Shown here: piece by piece, positions 1-7,778 of the stretch
How the letters are laid out: each line of letters opens with the position of its first letter
How positions within the stretch are numbered: the stretch's first letter is position 1
From: UBA7803 sp041395905
GTDB lineage: Bacteria; Pseudomonadota; Gammaproteobacteria; Pseudomonadales; Azotimanducaceae
Direction of reading: 5' to 3'
Length of the DNA stretch: 64,000 nucleotides
NCBI GenBank assembly: GCA_041395905.1
Contig: JAWKZP010000021.1
Location: 1 to 64,000 of the forward strand
The notes under the pieces: model-generated
The model's input: only the letters and a program-made list of their open reading frames with translations
What the model was told of the DNA's origin: nothing
Database searches by the model: none
Program-made: the position numbers and the translations under genes

Positions 1-170
1 GCAAGCCCCAGCAGGCGCAAAGCCAGATGATTGCAGAGCAGCTCCTCGCCCCAGCCTGGGGGGCCGCTCAGCAGCAGCGCGTGCGGCAGGGTCCGGGCAT
101 CGAGCCGTGCAAGGATCATTGCAGCCACGGGCTCGAGCCAGGGAGGCAGCGGTTCCGACTCAGGCGCCAT
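1..170 (-). CDS. holB: DNA polymerase III subunit delta' (partial, 5' part only)
   Basis: The first 56 codons are present and the rest lies beyond the left edge. HolB is the delta' clamp-loader subunit. The visible start has a Pro-Trp-Leu segment, then an R-L-PHALLLSGPPGWGEE stretch matching the N-terminal AAA+ fold. The P-loop position lacks its lysine (GWGEE), which is normal for delta', a non-hydrolysing subunit. The ATG at 168-170 overlaps the end of tmk by 11 bases, the usual tmk-holB coupling. Identity rests on this motif plus the conserved neighbour order. Confidence 0.85.
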   Translation of the reverse strand, partial: MAPESEPLPPWLEPVAAMILARLDARTLPHALLLSGPPGWGEELLCNHLALRLLGL

Positions 171-816
171 GATCCGCCGCGACCTTTGCCATGAAGGTGT
201 CGAGCTGACGCGCCAGCTCGCTCTGCACCTGCGCCAGGGGCTGACTCCCGTCCACCACGCGGAAGCGGGCCAGGGCTGCTGCACGCTGCACATAGGCCGC
301 GCGCACACGCTGGAAAAACGCCCTCTGCTCCCGCTCGAAACGATCCAGATCGCGACCCGCCAGGCGCGCATCGGCCGCCTCCGGAGGCAGGTCCAGGTAG
401 AACGTCAGATCCGGCTGCAGGCCCTGCTGCACCAGCGTCTCGAGTTCGCCGATGAGGCGCGCGTCGATGCCGCGGCCGGCCCCCTGATAGGCATAGGTGG
501 CATCGGTGAACCGATCGCAGAGCACCCAGCGCCCCGCGGCCAGCGCCGGCTCGATCACCGTGCTCAGATGCTGTGCCCGGGCCGCGAATACCAGCAGAAG
601 CTCGGCGAGCGGGGCCACGGGTTCTTCCCGGTTGCTGAGAAGCAGTTCGCGAATCGACTCCGCCAGGGGAGTCCCGCCCGGCTCACGGGTCGTTACCACC
701 TCGATGCCCGCGTCCCTCAGATACGACGCCACGAAGGCCAGGTTGGTGGACTTGCCCGCACCTTCGCCACCTTCCAGCGTGATGAAGCGGCCCCGGGCGC
801 GCGGCGCGCTGATCAT
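160..816 (-). CDS. tmk: dTMP kinase (thymidylate kinase)
   Basis: Phosphorylates dTMP to dTDP in the cytoplasm with ATP. The 218-residue protein is of normal family length. It shows the P-loop GGEGAGKST near residues 17-25, the TREPGGT segment, and the DRFTDATYAYQGAGRG region that carries the DR(Y/F) motif and the nucleotide-binding loop. The ATG overlaps the mltG stop as ATGA, and its own end overlaps holB, so mltG-tmk-holB are translationally coupled. Confidence 0.96.
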   Translation of the reverse strand: MISAPRARGRFITLEGGEGAGKSTNLAFVASYLRDAGIEVVTTREPGGTPLAESIRELLLSNREEPVAPLAELLLVFAARAQHLSTVIEPALAAGRWVLCDRFTDATYAYQGAGRGIDARLIGELETLVQQGLQPDLTFYLDLPPEAADARLAGRDLDRFEREQRAFFQRVRAAYVQRAAALARFRVVDGSQPLAQVQSELARQLDTFMAKVAADHGA

Positions 817-1799
817 TGCAGCTGAAAGCGCCGCACGGCGCGCTGATGTTCTTCGAGCGTCACGGAGAAGTGGCTGGTGCCGTCGCCGCGGCTGACGAAG
901 TACAGATAGTGGGTGTCGGCCGGATGCAGCGTCGCTTCGATGGAGGCCGCGCCGGGCAGCGCGATGGGTGTGGGCGGCAGGCCGCGGATCCGGTAGGTAT
1001 TGTAGGGTGAATCTTCGCGCAGGTGCATGCGTCGAAGGTTACCATCGAAGCGCTCCCCGAGCCCGTAGATCACGCTGGGATCGGTCTGCAGACGCATGCC
1101 CAGCGCCAGCCGTGTGGCAAAGACCTGGCTGATCAGCGGACGGTCGGCATCGCGGCCCGTCTCCTTTTCCACCAGCGACGCAGCAATCAGCGCCTCGTAA
1201 GGCGTTTCGTAAGGCACGCCGGGATCCCGGTCGGGCCACAGCCGTTCCAGCTCGCTCTGCATTTCCCTATAGGCGCGGCGCAGGATGTCGGCATCGCTGT
1301 CGCCGCGGACGTATTGATAGGTATCCGGAAAGAACAACCCTTCGGCATGGCCGGCAGGCAACCCGAGCACCTCCAGCAGGGTGAGCACCGTGACGCCGCC
1401 GAGCTCGTGGCGCAGCGCGGTCTCCCCGCTCAGAACGGACAGCGCCTGCATGGCCGTCCAGCCTTCGACGATGCGCACCTGGTAGGTGATCACCTTTCCC
1501 GAGGTGAGGCGCTCCAGCAGCACCAGAGGCGTATCGCCCGCGATCAGCGCGTACTCGCCGGCACGCACCTGAGTCGCGGCGCCCGAAAGCCGCGCCCACC
1601 AGGTCAGAACGGCCGGATGTCGAAGAATACCCTGCTCGTGCAGCGCCGCTGCGAAGTGCGTGAAAGCTTCGCCACGCTCCAGCACCACGCGATCGTAGCG
1701 ACTGTTGTCGAGCGGCTGCATCAGTGCCCACCAGCACCACCCCGTCAGCGCCGCCAGGAGCAGCAGCGTGACGAGAGCGATGGTGACAAGAAGGCGCAC
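813..1799 (-). CDS. mltG: endolytic murein transglycosylase MltG (YceG-like)
   Basis: Inner-membrane lytic transglycosylase that cuts nascent peptidoglycan strands and sets glycan length. It has a GTG start, 328 residues, and an N-terminal membrane anchor (about residues 3-28) followed by a periplasmic YceG domain. The catalytic glutamate is expected at E211 in the SLVEKETG motif. The downstream QTDPSVIYG, DSPYNTY and GLPPTPIALPG motifs are all present. It sits directly after fabF; the pabC gene usually found between them is absent. It overlaps tmk by four bases. Confidence 0.95.
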   Translation of the reverse strand: MRLLVTIALVTLLLLAALTGWCWWALMQPLDNSRYDRVVLERGEAFTHFAAALHEQGILRHPAVLTWWARLSGAATQVRAGEYALIAGDTPLVLLERLTSGKVITYQVRIVEGWTAMQALSVLSGETALRHELGGVTVLTLLEVLGLPAGHAEGLFFPDTYQYVRGDSDADILRRAYREMQSELERLWPDRDPGVPYETPYEALIAASLVEKETGRDADRPLISQVFATRLALGMRLQTDPSVIYGLGERFDGNLRRMHLREDSPYNTYRIRGLPPTPIALPGAASIEATLHPADTHYLYFVSRGDGTSHFSVTLEEHQRAVRRFQLQ

Positions 1800-1838
1800 G
1801 CCTAACTGAGGTGGTTCCTGGGCACGACGCCAGGAAAC

Positions 1839-3074
1839 TCAGATCAACCTGAAGATCACCGTGCCGTTGGTACCGCCAAAGCCGAAAGAATTGCTCAGCG
1901 CAGCCGTAAACCGGGCGTCACGGGCCGTGTTGGGAACGTAGTCCAGGTCGCAACCCTCACCCGGGTTGTCGAGGTTGATCGTCGGGGGAAGCACCTGATC
2001 GCGCAGGGCCAGGATGGTAAAAATGCCCTCCACGGATCCGGCCGCACCCAGCAGGTGTCCGACCATGGATTTGGAGGAACTCACCGGAACCCGGGTATCG
2101 CTACCGAACACGGCCTTTATCCCGAGGGTCTCGGCGACGTCGCCGAGCGGAGTCGAGGTACCGTGCGCGTTGATGTAGCCGATCTCATCGGGACTCATGC
2201 CGGCGTCTTTCAGAGCATTGCGCATGGACGCTGCCCCGCCCGCACCGTCCTCTGCCGGGCCGGTTATATGGTGGGCGTCGCCGCTCATGCCGAACCCGGC
2301 TACTTCACAGTAGATCTTGGCCCCACGCGCGCGCGCGCGCTCGTATTCCTCCAGCACCAGGATGCCCGCACCGTCGCCCAGAACGAAACCATCGCGGTCG
2401 CGGTCCCACGGACGGCTGGCACGCTCGGGCTCGTCGTTGCGCGTCGACAGGGCCTTCATCGAGGAGAACGCCGCGATGGTGATGGGCGAGGTGGCCTGCT
2501 CCGCGCCGCCGACGATCATCACGTCGGCATCGCCATAGGCAATGAGCCGCGCGCCAATGCCGATGTTGTGGGTTCCGGTAGTGCAAGCGGTGACTACGGC
2601 CAGGTTGGGACCTTTGAACCCGTAGCGGATCGACAGATTGCCGGAGATCATGTTGATGACGCTGGCGGGCACGAAGAACGGCGACACGCGGCGCGGGCCG
2701 CTGTTCAGCAGCGTCGAGTGCGTCTCCTCGATGGTATTGATACCACCGATGCCGGAGCCAATTGCCAGGCCGATGCGATCGGCGTCGCCCGGATGCGCCT
2801 CGAGGCCCGCATCCGCGATGGCCTCGACCGCCGCCGCCATACCGAGCTGGATGAACGGGTCGACCCGCCGGACTTCTTTCTTGTCCATCACGGTGGTCGG
2901 GTCGAAACCTTTCACCGCCGCATGGATGTGCACGGCATAGTCGGTGGTATCGAAGGCCTCGATGAGCCCAACGCCACTCCTGCCGGCACGCGCTGCATCC
3001 CAGGAGGTCGCCACATCGTTGCCGATAGGCGACAGCATCCCGAGACCGGTTACGACCACACGTCGCTTGCTCAT
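1839..3074 (-). CDS. fabF: beta-ketoacyl-ACP synthase II
   Basis: Elongating condensing enzyme of type II fatty acid synthesis, joining malonyl-ACP to acyl-ACP. From the ATG at 3074 it has 411 residues, close to the E. coli 413. That start is chosen because it is preceded by a good AGGAG site and begins MSKRRVVVTGLG; an upstream in-frame ATG would add 12 unlikely residues. The catalytic triad is visible as C164 (TACTTG), H304 (NAHGTSTPLGD) and H340 (KSMVGHLLGAAGS) with K335. An alternating CG tract at about 2326-2340 encodes the surface stretch RARARG. It lies 85 bases downstream of acpP behind a terminator-like hairpin. Confidence 0.97.
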   Translation of the reverse strand: MSKRRVVVTGLGMLSPIGNDVATSWDAARAGRSGVGLIEAFDTTDYAVHIHAAVKGFDPTTVMDKKEVRRVDPFIQLGMAAAVEAIADAGLEAHPGDADRIGLAIGSGIGGINTIEETHSTLLNSGPRRVSPFFVPASVINMISGNLSIRYGFKGPNLAVVTACTTGTHNIGIGARLIAYGDADVMIVGGAEQATSPITIAAFSSMKALSTRNDEPERASRPWDRDRDGFVLGDGAGILVLEEYERARARGAKIYCEVAGFGMSGDAHHITGPAEDGAGGAASMRNALKDAGMSPDEIGYINAHGTSTPLGDVAETLGIKAVFGSDTRVPVSSSKSMVGHLLGAAGSVEGIFTILALRDQVLPPTINLDNPGEGCDLDYVPNTARDARFTAALSNSFGFGGTNGTVIFRLI

Positions 3075-3108
3075 GCTCCTGGCTCCGCTTTCACGTCTGC
3101 AAATAAGC

Positions 3109-3140
3109 AAAAAGCCGCACGCGAACCGGTGCGGCTTTTT
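3109..3140 (-). terminator. acpP-fabF intergenic terminator or attenuator hairpin
   Basis: A perfect 12-bp stem (AAAAAGCCGCAC paired with GTGCGGCTTTTT) with an 8-base loop, ending in a run of five T on either strand. It begins 19 bases after the acpP stop and ends 34 bases before the fabF start. It looks like an intrinsic terminator. Partial read-through would make acpP mRNA more abundant than fabF mRNA. Confidence 0.85.
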
Positions 3141-3159
3141 CCAGGGATCAGGGCAGGCC

Positions 3160-3393
3160 CTACTGGTGCGCCAGGATGTAGTCGATCGCTTCCTTCACGG
3201 TGGTGATCTTCTCGGCTTCCTCGTCGGGAATTTCGGTTTCGAATTCTTCTTCGAGAGCCATCACCAGCTCGACCGTATCCAGTGAGTCAGCGCCAAGATC
3301 CTCAACGAAAGACGCGTCTGCTTTGACTTCGTCTTCCTTGACACCGAGTTGCTCGCAAATGAGTTTTTTTACACGTTCTTCTACGCTGCTCAT
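3160..3393 (-). CDS. acpP: acyl carrier protein
   Basis: Small acidic carrier of acyl chains for fatty acid, phospholipid and lipid A synthesis. It has 77 residues, as is typical, with the phosphopantetheine attachment site S37 in the GADSLDTVELVMALEE motif. It is separated from fabG by 161 bases that hold its own promoter and from fabF by a terminator-like hairpin, so it is probably also expressed as a short abundant transcript. Confidence 0.98.
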   Translation of the reverse strand: MSSVEERVKKLICEQLGVKEDEVKADASFVEDLGADSLDTVELVMALEEEFETEIPDEEAEKITTVKEAIDYILAHQ

Positions 3394-3440
3394 GCTGTAG
3401 AGATCTCCCGATCAGGTTCCTGGGGTGCAGGGCGACGCGC

Positions 3441-3469
3441 ATTCTATAGAGGGCGTTACCCTGGATCAA
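3441..3469 (-). promoter_or_regulatory. putative sigma70 promoter of acpP
   Basis: On the minus strand TTGATC (-35) and TAGAAT (-10) are separated by 17 bases. The -10 matches five of six consensus bases and the -35 four of six. Transcription would start roughly 40 bases before the acpP ATG. Confidence 0.6.
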
Positions 3470-3554
3470 GCAACGTCGCGCGCCCTTACGCGCCCAACAA
3501 AGCTTGACTAACTATCTGTTTTTTGTGCTGTTTACGCGTTCGCGCGCGATCCCT

Positions 3555-4298
3555 TCAGGCCATGTAGAGACCACCGTTCACCTGCAGCGTAGCACCCGTC
3601 ACGTAAGCGGCACCGTCACTGGCAAGAAACGACACGGCATGGGCAACCTCCTCCGCGCTGCCCATGCGCCCGAGAGGGATACGTTCCAGCATCTGCTGAA
3701 CCTGCGTCTGCGTCAACTCGCCCGTCATGTCGGTCTCGATGAAGCCCGGCGCCACGGCGTTCACCGTGATGTTACGCGACGCCAGCTCGTGGGCGAGCGA
3801 GCGCGTGACCCCCTCGATACCCGCCTTGCTGGCCACGTAGTTGCTCTGACCCGGGTTGCCCATGCGCGCAACCACCGAACTCAAGTTGATGATGCGCCCC
3901 CAGCGCGCCTTCATCATGTGCCGCAACGCGGGCTTGATCACCAGGTACAGGGCACCGAGATTGGTGTCGACCACGTCGCGCCACTCTTCCGCCTTCATCC
4001 GCAGCAGCAGGTTGTCCCGAGTGATCCCCGCATTGTTGACCAGCACCACAGGCATGCCGCAGCTGCTCTCGAGAGAGGTGTAGGCCGCGCTCACCGAATC
4101 CGCGTCCTCGACGCGCATGACCAGTCCACCGCCGGCGTCGCCGAGCAGTTCCGCGATCGCGTCGGCCCCCGCCTGCGAGGTCGCGGTACCGACAACGTGG
4201 TAGCCATCGCTGGCGAGGCGCAACGCAATGGCGCGGCCGATGCCGCGCGATGCCCCGGTGACAAGCGCAACCCGCCTGTCCGTCGCGTCGTCAGTCAT
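3555..4298 (-). CDS. fabG: 3-oxoacyl-ACP reductase
   Basis: NADPH-dependent short-chain dehydrogenase that reduces 3-oxoacyl-ACP in each elongation round. It has 247 residues from the ATG at 4298, chosen because it overlaps the fabD stop as ATGA and is followed at once by the Rossmann motif TGASRGIG (residues 14-21). The catalytic residues are N113, S141, Y154 and K158 (YVASK). A longer frame continues upstream but only as the shadow of fabD. Confidence 0.97.
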   Translation of the reverse strand: MTDDATDRRVALVTGASRGIGRAIALRLASDGYHVVGTATSQAGADAIAELLGDAGGGLVMRVEDADSVSAAYTSLESSCGMPVVLVNNAGITRDNLLLRMKAEEWRDVVDTNLGALYLVIKPALRHMMKARWGRIINLSSVVARMGNPGQSNYVASKAGIEGVTRSLAHELASRNITVNAVAPGFIETDMTGELTQTQVQQMLERIPLGRMGSAEEVAHAVSFLASDGAAYVTGATLQVNGGLYMA

Positions 4299-5233
4299 AC
4301 CTCGCCCTCCGTGGCTTCGCCCAGAGCTGCGCGCAGCCCGTCGAGCGTTCCGACGTTGCTGGCAGCTACCTCCTTGGCGATCCGCTTGATCAGCCCGCTC
4401 AGGACTTTGCCCGGCCCACACTCCACCAGATGCGTGACACCCAGGCCGACCATGGTCTGAACGCACGCGGTCCAGAGCACCGGACGGGAAATCTGCGCCA
4501 GCAATCGGCTGCGGATGCCGTCGACGTCGCCGGCAACCGTCGCGTCCACGTTCTGCACTACGGGCACGCGGGGGGCGGCAATGGCCACTGACTGCAGATC
4601 CGCGGCAAATGCCTCCTGGGCGGGCTCCATCAACGCGCAATGGAAAGGTCCGCTCACCTGCAGCAGCGCCGCCCGGCGCGCACCGGCGGTTTTGCAGGCC
4701 TCCACCGCGGCAGCCACCGCCTCCGCCGTTCCGGCAATCACCACCTGACCCGGCGCGTTGTAGTTGGCCGCGGAGACCACGCCGGCGGTGGCCGCGCAGG
4801 CCTGCTCGACCTGCTCGTCGTCGAGCCCGAGAATCGCCGCCATCGCGCCCTGCCCCTGTGGCACGGCCGCCTGCATGAGCTGGCCGCGGCGATGCACCAG
4901 GCGTACCGCGTCGGCAAACTCCAGCGCGCCCGCGCACACCAGCGCCGAGTACTCGCCGAGGCTGTGGCCGGCCATGCATCCGGGCTGCGCGCCGCCCTCG
5001 GCGCACCAGACGCGCCAGAGCGCCACGCTGGCCGTGAGCAGCGCCGGCTGCGTGATCTCGGTACGCACCAGCGCATCGTCCGGGCCCTCGCTGACGTATC
5101 GCCAGAGCGGCTGTCCGATGGCATCACCGGCTTCTTCGAACAGCGCCTGTACCTGCGAATAGCTCGCGGCGATGTCGCTCAGCATGCCGACCGATTGCGA
5201 ACCCTGTCCCGGAAACACGAATCCCAGCCCCAT
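4295..5233 (-). CDS. fabD: malonyl-CoA:ACP transacylase
   Basis: Loads malonate from CoA onto ACP. It has 312 residues from the ATG at 5233, which has a GAGGAG site at good spacing; a GTG two codons upstream abuts that site and is less likely. The N-terminal FPGQGSQSVGM motif, nucleophile S91 in GHSLGE and the GPFHCALM histidine are present. It follows plsX by nine bases with no fabH between them, an order known from Pseudomonas. It overlaps fabG by four bases. Confidence 0.97.
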   Translation of the reverse strand: MGLGFVFPGQGSQSVGMLSDIAASYSQVQALFEEAGDAIGQPLWRYVSEGPDDALVRTEITQPALLTASVALWRVWCAEGGAQPGCMAGHSLGEYSALVCAGALEFADAVRLVHRRGQLMQAAVPQGQGAMAAILGLDDEQVEQACAATAGVVSAANYNAPGQVVIAGTAEAVAAAVEACKTAGARRAALLQVSGPFHCALMEPAQEAFAADLQSVAIAAPRVPVVQNVDATVAGDVDGIRSRLLAQISRPVLWTACVQTMVGLGVTHLVECGPGKVLSGLIKRIAKEVAASNVGTLDGLRAALGEATEGEV

Positions 5234-5242
5234 TGACACTCC

Positions 5243-6325
5243 TCAGTTGCCTTTGTCTTTGTCTTTGTCTTTGTGTTCGTCTTCGTATTCTTGGTCGCCA
5301 TGCCCGCGCGCGGCAGCCGGCTGGACACCGGCGCCCGCGTGGGTCGCGTCGAACTGCTCGCCGAGCCGCGCAGGGATCTGACCGGCGGTCTCTACAATGG
5401 CCGCTTCAATGGCAAATTTGAAGCCTTCGCTATCGGCGGAACCATGGCTCTTGATCACGACCCCGTTCAGGCCCACGAAGCTCGCGCCGTTGTAGCGTTG
5501 CGGGTTGAAGCCATCACCCAGCGATCGCAGCGCATCCCGGGACAACGCCAGCCCGAGCTTCTGCACCGGATTGAGGGTAGACAGCAACGAGCCGAGCAGA
5601 TGTCCGGCCATGCTGGCGGCCCCTTCGACGGCTTTGAGCGCGATGTTGCCGGTGAAGCCATCGCAGACGATGACGTCGGCCACGTTGTCGAAGAGTACAT
5701 TGCCCTCGATGTAGCCGACGTAGTTGAGCATGGCATCCGCGCTCAGGAGCTCCGCGGCCCGACGCAGCGTCTCGGGACCCTTGCGACGTTCGGTGCCGAT
5801 GTTGAGCAACGCCACGCGTGGCCGGCTCAGGTCCCCGACACGTTCTGCGAGCAGGCTGCCCATGCGGGCAAACTGCACGAGCTGCGCGGGCGAGCATTCG
5901 AGATTGGCGCCGAGATCCAGCATCCAGAACGGCGCTCGCTTGCCCTGCAGCGTCTTGCAGATCGCCGGCCGTTCGATACCCGGAATCATGCTCAGGCACT
6001 GCCGCGACAGCGCCATCAGCGCCGCGGTGTCGCCACCGCTGACTACGGCATCCACCTGGCCGCCGGCGAGCAGTTCCAGCGCCCGGCGCATGGAAGCGTC
6101 CGGCAGCCGGCGCAGGATGTCGCCCAGGGTATGACGATCGGTGATCACCTGGGAGGCGGCGACCACCGGAATCGGCGCGTCACCGAGCAGGGGGGCGAGA
6201 AGGTGCGGATCTCCCACCAGCACCAGATCGGCACGCTCCGTGAGCAGGCGCGCCGCAGGCACGGTGATTTCGGGGCCGCCGTCGCCGCCCATGGCGTCGA
6301 CGGCGATGCGCGGCCTCACTGCCAC
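5243..6325 (-). CDS. plsX: phosphate acyltransferase PlsX
   Basis: Converts acyl-ACP to acyl-phosphate for the PlsY route of phospholipid synthesis. It has a GTG start and 360 residues. The VDAMGGDGGP motif lies near the N-terminus and the GFTGNIALKAVEG and SHGSAD signatures towards the C-terminus. The last 20 or so residues form an unusual charged tail, EDEHKDKDKDKGN, encoded by a hexanucleotide repeat and not part of the catalytic fold. It lies in the rpmF-plsX-fabD operon. Confidence 0.95.
   Translation of the reverse strand: MAVRPRIAVDAMGGDGGPEITVPAARLLTERADLVLVGDPHLLAPLLGDAPIPVVAASQVITDRHTLGDILRRLPDASMRRALELLAGGQVDAVVSGGDTAALMALSRQCLSMIPGIERPAICKTLQGKRAPFWMLDLGANLECSPAQLVQFARMGSLLAERVGDLSRPRVALLNIGTERRKGPETLRRAAELLSADAMLNYVGYIEGNVLFDNVADVIVCDGFTGNIALKAVEGAASMAGHLLGSLLSTLNPVQKLGLALSRDALRSLGDGFNPQRYNGASFVGLNGVVIKSHGSADSEGFKFAIEAAIVETAGQIPARLGEQFDATHAGAGVQPAAARGHGDQEYEDEHKDKDKDKGN
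5251..5286. repeat. hexanucleotide tandem repeat at the 3' end of plsX
   Basis: Four exact copies of CTTTGT (5251-5274) followed by degenerate copies. On the coding strand it writes the alternating Lys-Asp tail of PlsX. Copy-number change would alter the tail by two residues per unit without a frameshift. Confidence 0.8.
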
Positions 6326-6334
6326 GCCGGCGGG

Positions 6335-6508
6335 TTACTCCTCGCCGAAGATCTTTCTGCCGCGATAGAACCCGTCGGCCGACACGTGGTGGCGACGGTG
6401 CGTCTCACCGGACGTGGGATCGATGGACAGCGCGGGTTTTGCCAGCGCATCGTGGGAACGGCGCATGCCGCGACGCGAGCGGGTCTTTCGGTTCTGTTGA
6501 ACAGCCAT
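6335..6508 (-). CDS. rpmF: 50S ribosomal protein L32
   Basis: A 57-residue basic ribosomal protein of the large subunit. The ATG at 6508 gives the standard MAVQQNRKTRSRRGMRRSHD start, and the C-terminus HHVSADGFYRGRKIF is typical. It lies between yceD and plsX, as in most Proteobacteria. This version lacks the zinc-binding cysteines found in some L32 paralogues. Confidence 0.97.
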   Translation of the reverse strand: MAVQQNRKTRSRRGMRRSHDALAKPALSIDPTSGETHRRHHVSADGFYRGRKIFGEE

Positions 6509-6537
6509 CTGGCCTCCGTGGCAGGACGTGCCTGCGA

Positions 6538-7080
6538 CTACTTGTTCTGCTTGAGTGACGCCAGCACCCCGAACGGGCTGTCGGGCGTCGTGTTTTCCTG
6601 TTGTTCCGGCGCTTCTTCCGGTTCTGCCGGGTAAGCGAACGGTGGGGCGAAACCACAGGGCTCTTCGATGCACAGCCGCCCGGGCAGCGCCAGAATCAGC
6701 TCGTCCTCGACGATGTCCGCGACCGCGACCGTGTCACCCGACACGGTAACCACGTCTACCTCACCCGCCAGCTCGCCCGCCTCCGCTTCCGTGGCGAGAC
6801 ACAGCGCGAACGCCACGTCGAGGGCACGCTCGAAAGACTCCAGGCAACGACCGCACGCCAGCTGCAGCTGTGCCGTCGCGCGTCCCGTCACCCAGTGGCG
6901 TCCGTCATCATCCCGGCGGAAGCTGAGATCCACGTCCACCCCGGCGATCGCGTTCACGAGCGCCTCGAGTCGGGGCAGAGCAGCCGGGGTCAGATGCCGC
7001 GTCACCCGAGCATGCTGCCGCGCCAAATGCCGGTATGGCAGCAACTCCTCGGGGGGGGTGTTCATAGCGGGCGCAATCAT
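6538..7080 (-). CDS. yceD: YceD family protein (DUF177), 23S rRNA accumulation protein
   Basis: Conserved protein upstream of rpmF, linked in E. coli to normal 23S rRNA accumulation. It has 180 residues, with the conserved CGRCLE cysteine pair in the middle and an acidic VEDELILALP segment followed by EEPCG. The ATG at 7080 is used; a second in-frame ATG five codons later (7065) is possible. It is the first gene of the yceD-rpmF-plsX-fab run and is divergent from maf. Confidence 0.9.
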   Translation of the reverse strand: MIAPAMNTPPEELLPYRHLARQHARVTRHLTPAALPRLEALVNAIAGVDVDLSFRRDDDGRHWVTGRATAQLQLACGRCLESFERALDVAFALCLATEAEAGELAGEVDVVTVSGDTVAVADIVEDELILALPGRLCIEEPCGFAPPFAYPAEPEEAPEQQENTTPDSPFGVLASLKQNK

Positions 7081-7169
7081 AGGTACCCTAAGCGCCTGTG
7101 TAAAGTCGTACCAGACCCGCTGCGCGGCCTCATCGCGCGTACTAACTGACTCAATTCACTGGAACTTTT

Positions 7170-7751
7170 TTGGCCAAGCTCATTCTCGCCTCGTCCTCGC
7201 GCTACCGTGCCGAGCTGCTCTCGCGCCTGGGTGTCCCGTTTACCGCGGTGCGCCCGGACGTCGACGAGTCGCCGTTGCCCGACGAGTCACCGGAGGCGCT
7301 GGTGGCGCGCCTGGCGGAGCGCAAAGCGCGGACCGTTGCGGCGGTCCACCCGGATGCCCTGATCATCGGTTCCGATCAGGTGGCCGTCTGCCGGGGGGAA
7401 GTCCTCGGCAAACCGGGCAGCCCGGACCGGGCCCGGGAGCAGCTGCGCGTGCTCTCCGGGCAGACGGTGCGGTTTCTGACCAGCCTGTGCCTGCTCGATG
7501 GCCGCGATGGCCGCCTGCAGCTGGACGTCAACACGACCCGGGTGCGCTTCCGGCAACTCACCGCCGCGGAGATCGCCAACTACGTGGCCAGGGAGCAGCC
7601 GATCGACTGTGCCGGCGCCTTCAAGTCGGAAGCGCTGGGCGTCGCCCTGCTGGATGCCATCGAGGGCGACGACCCGAACGCCCTGATCGGACTTCCGCTC
7701 ATCCGGTTGTGCGCGATGCTGCGCGAGGCCGGGTGCGACGTGCTCGCCTGA
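7170..7751 (+). CDS. maf: Maf family nucleotide pyrophosphatase (YceF-like)
   Basis: Nucleoside triphosphate pyrophosphatase; the YceF branch acts on 7-methyl-GTP. It has 193 residues from a TTG codon, chosen because the family starts with the LILASSSRYRAELLSRL motif and no ATG is available. Other landmarks are the DE(S)PLP segment, GSDQVA and SEALGVALLDAIEGDDPNALIGLP near the C-terminus. It is divergent from yceD and convergent with rluC, a position matching yceF in E. coli. Confidence 0.93.
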   Translation: MAKLILASSSRYRAELLSRLGVPFTAVRPDVDESPLPDESPEALVARLAERKARTVAAVHPDALIIGSDQVAVCRGEVLGKPGSPDRAREQLRVLSGQTVRFLTSLCLLDGRDGRLQLDVNTTRVRFRQLTAAEIANYVAREQPIDCAGAFKSEALGVALLDAIEGDDPNALIGLPLIRLCAMLREAGCDVLA

Positions 7752-7778
7752 CCCGCCGCCGGTATCCGCCCGTCGAGC

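Noticed and set aside
1..170. Loss of the P-loop lysine in HolB as a sign of damage
   Set aside because: The delta' subunit normally lacks a working Walker A motif.
2055..3206. A 383-codon plus-strand ORF over fabF
   Set aside because: Antisense shadow of fabF with no family features.
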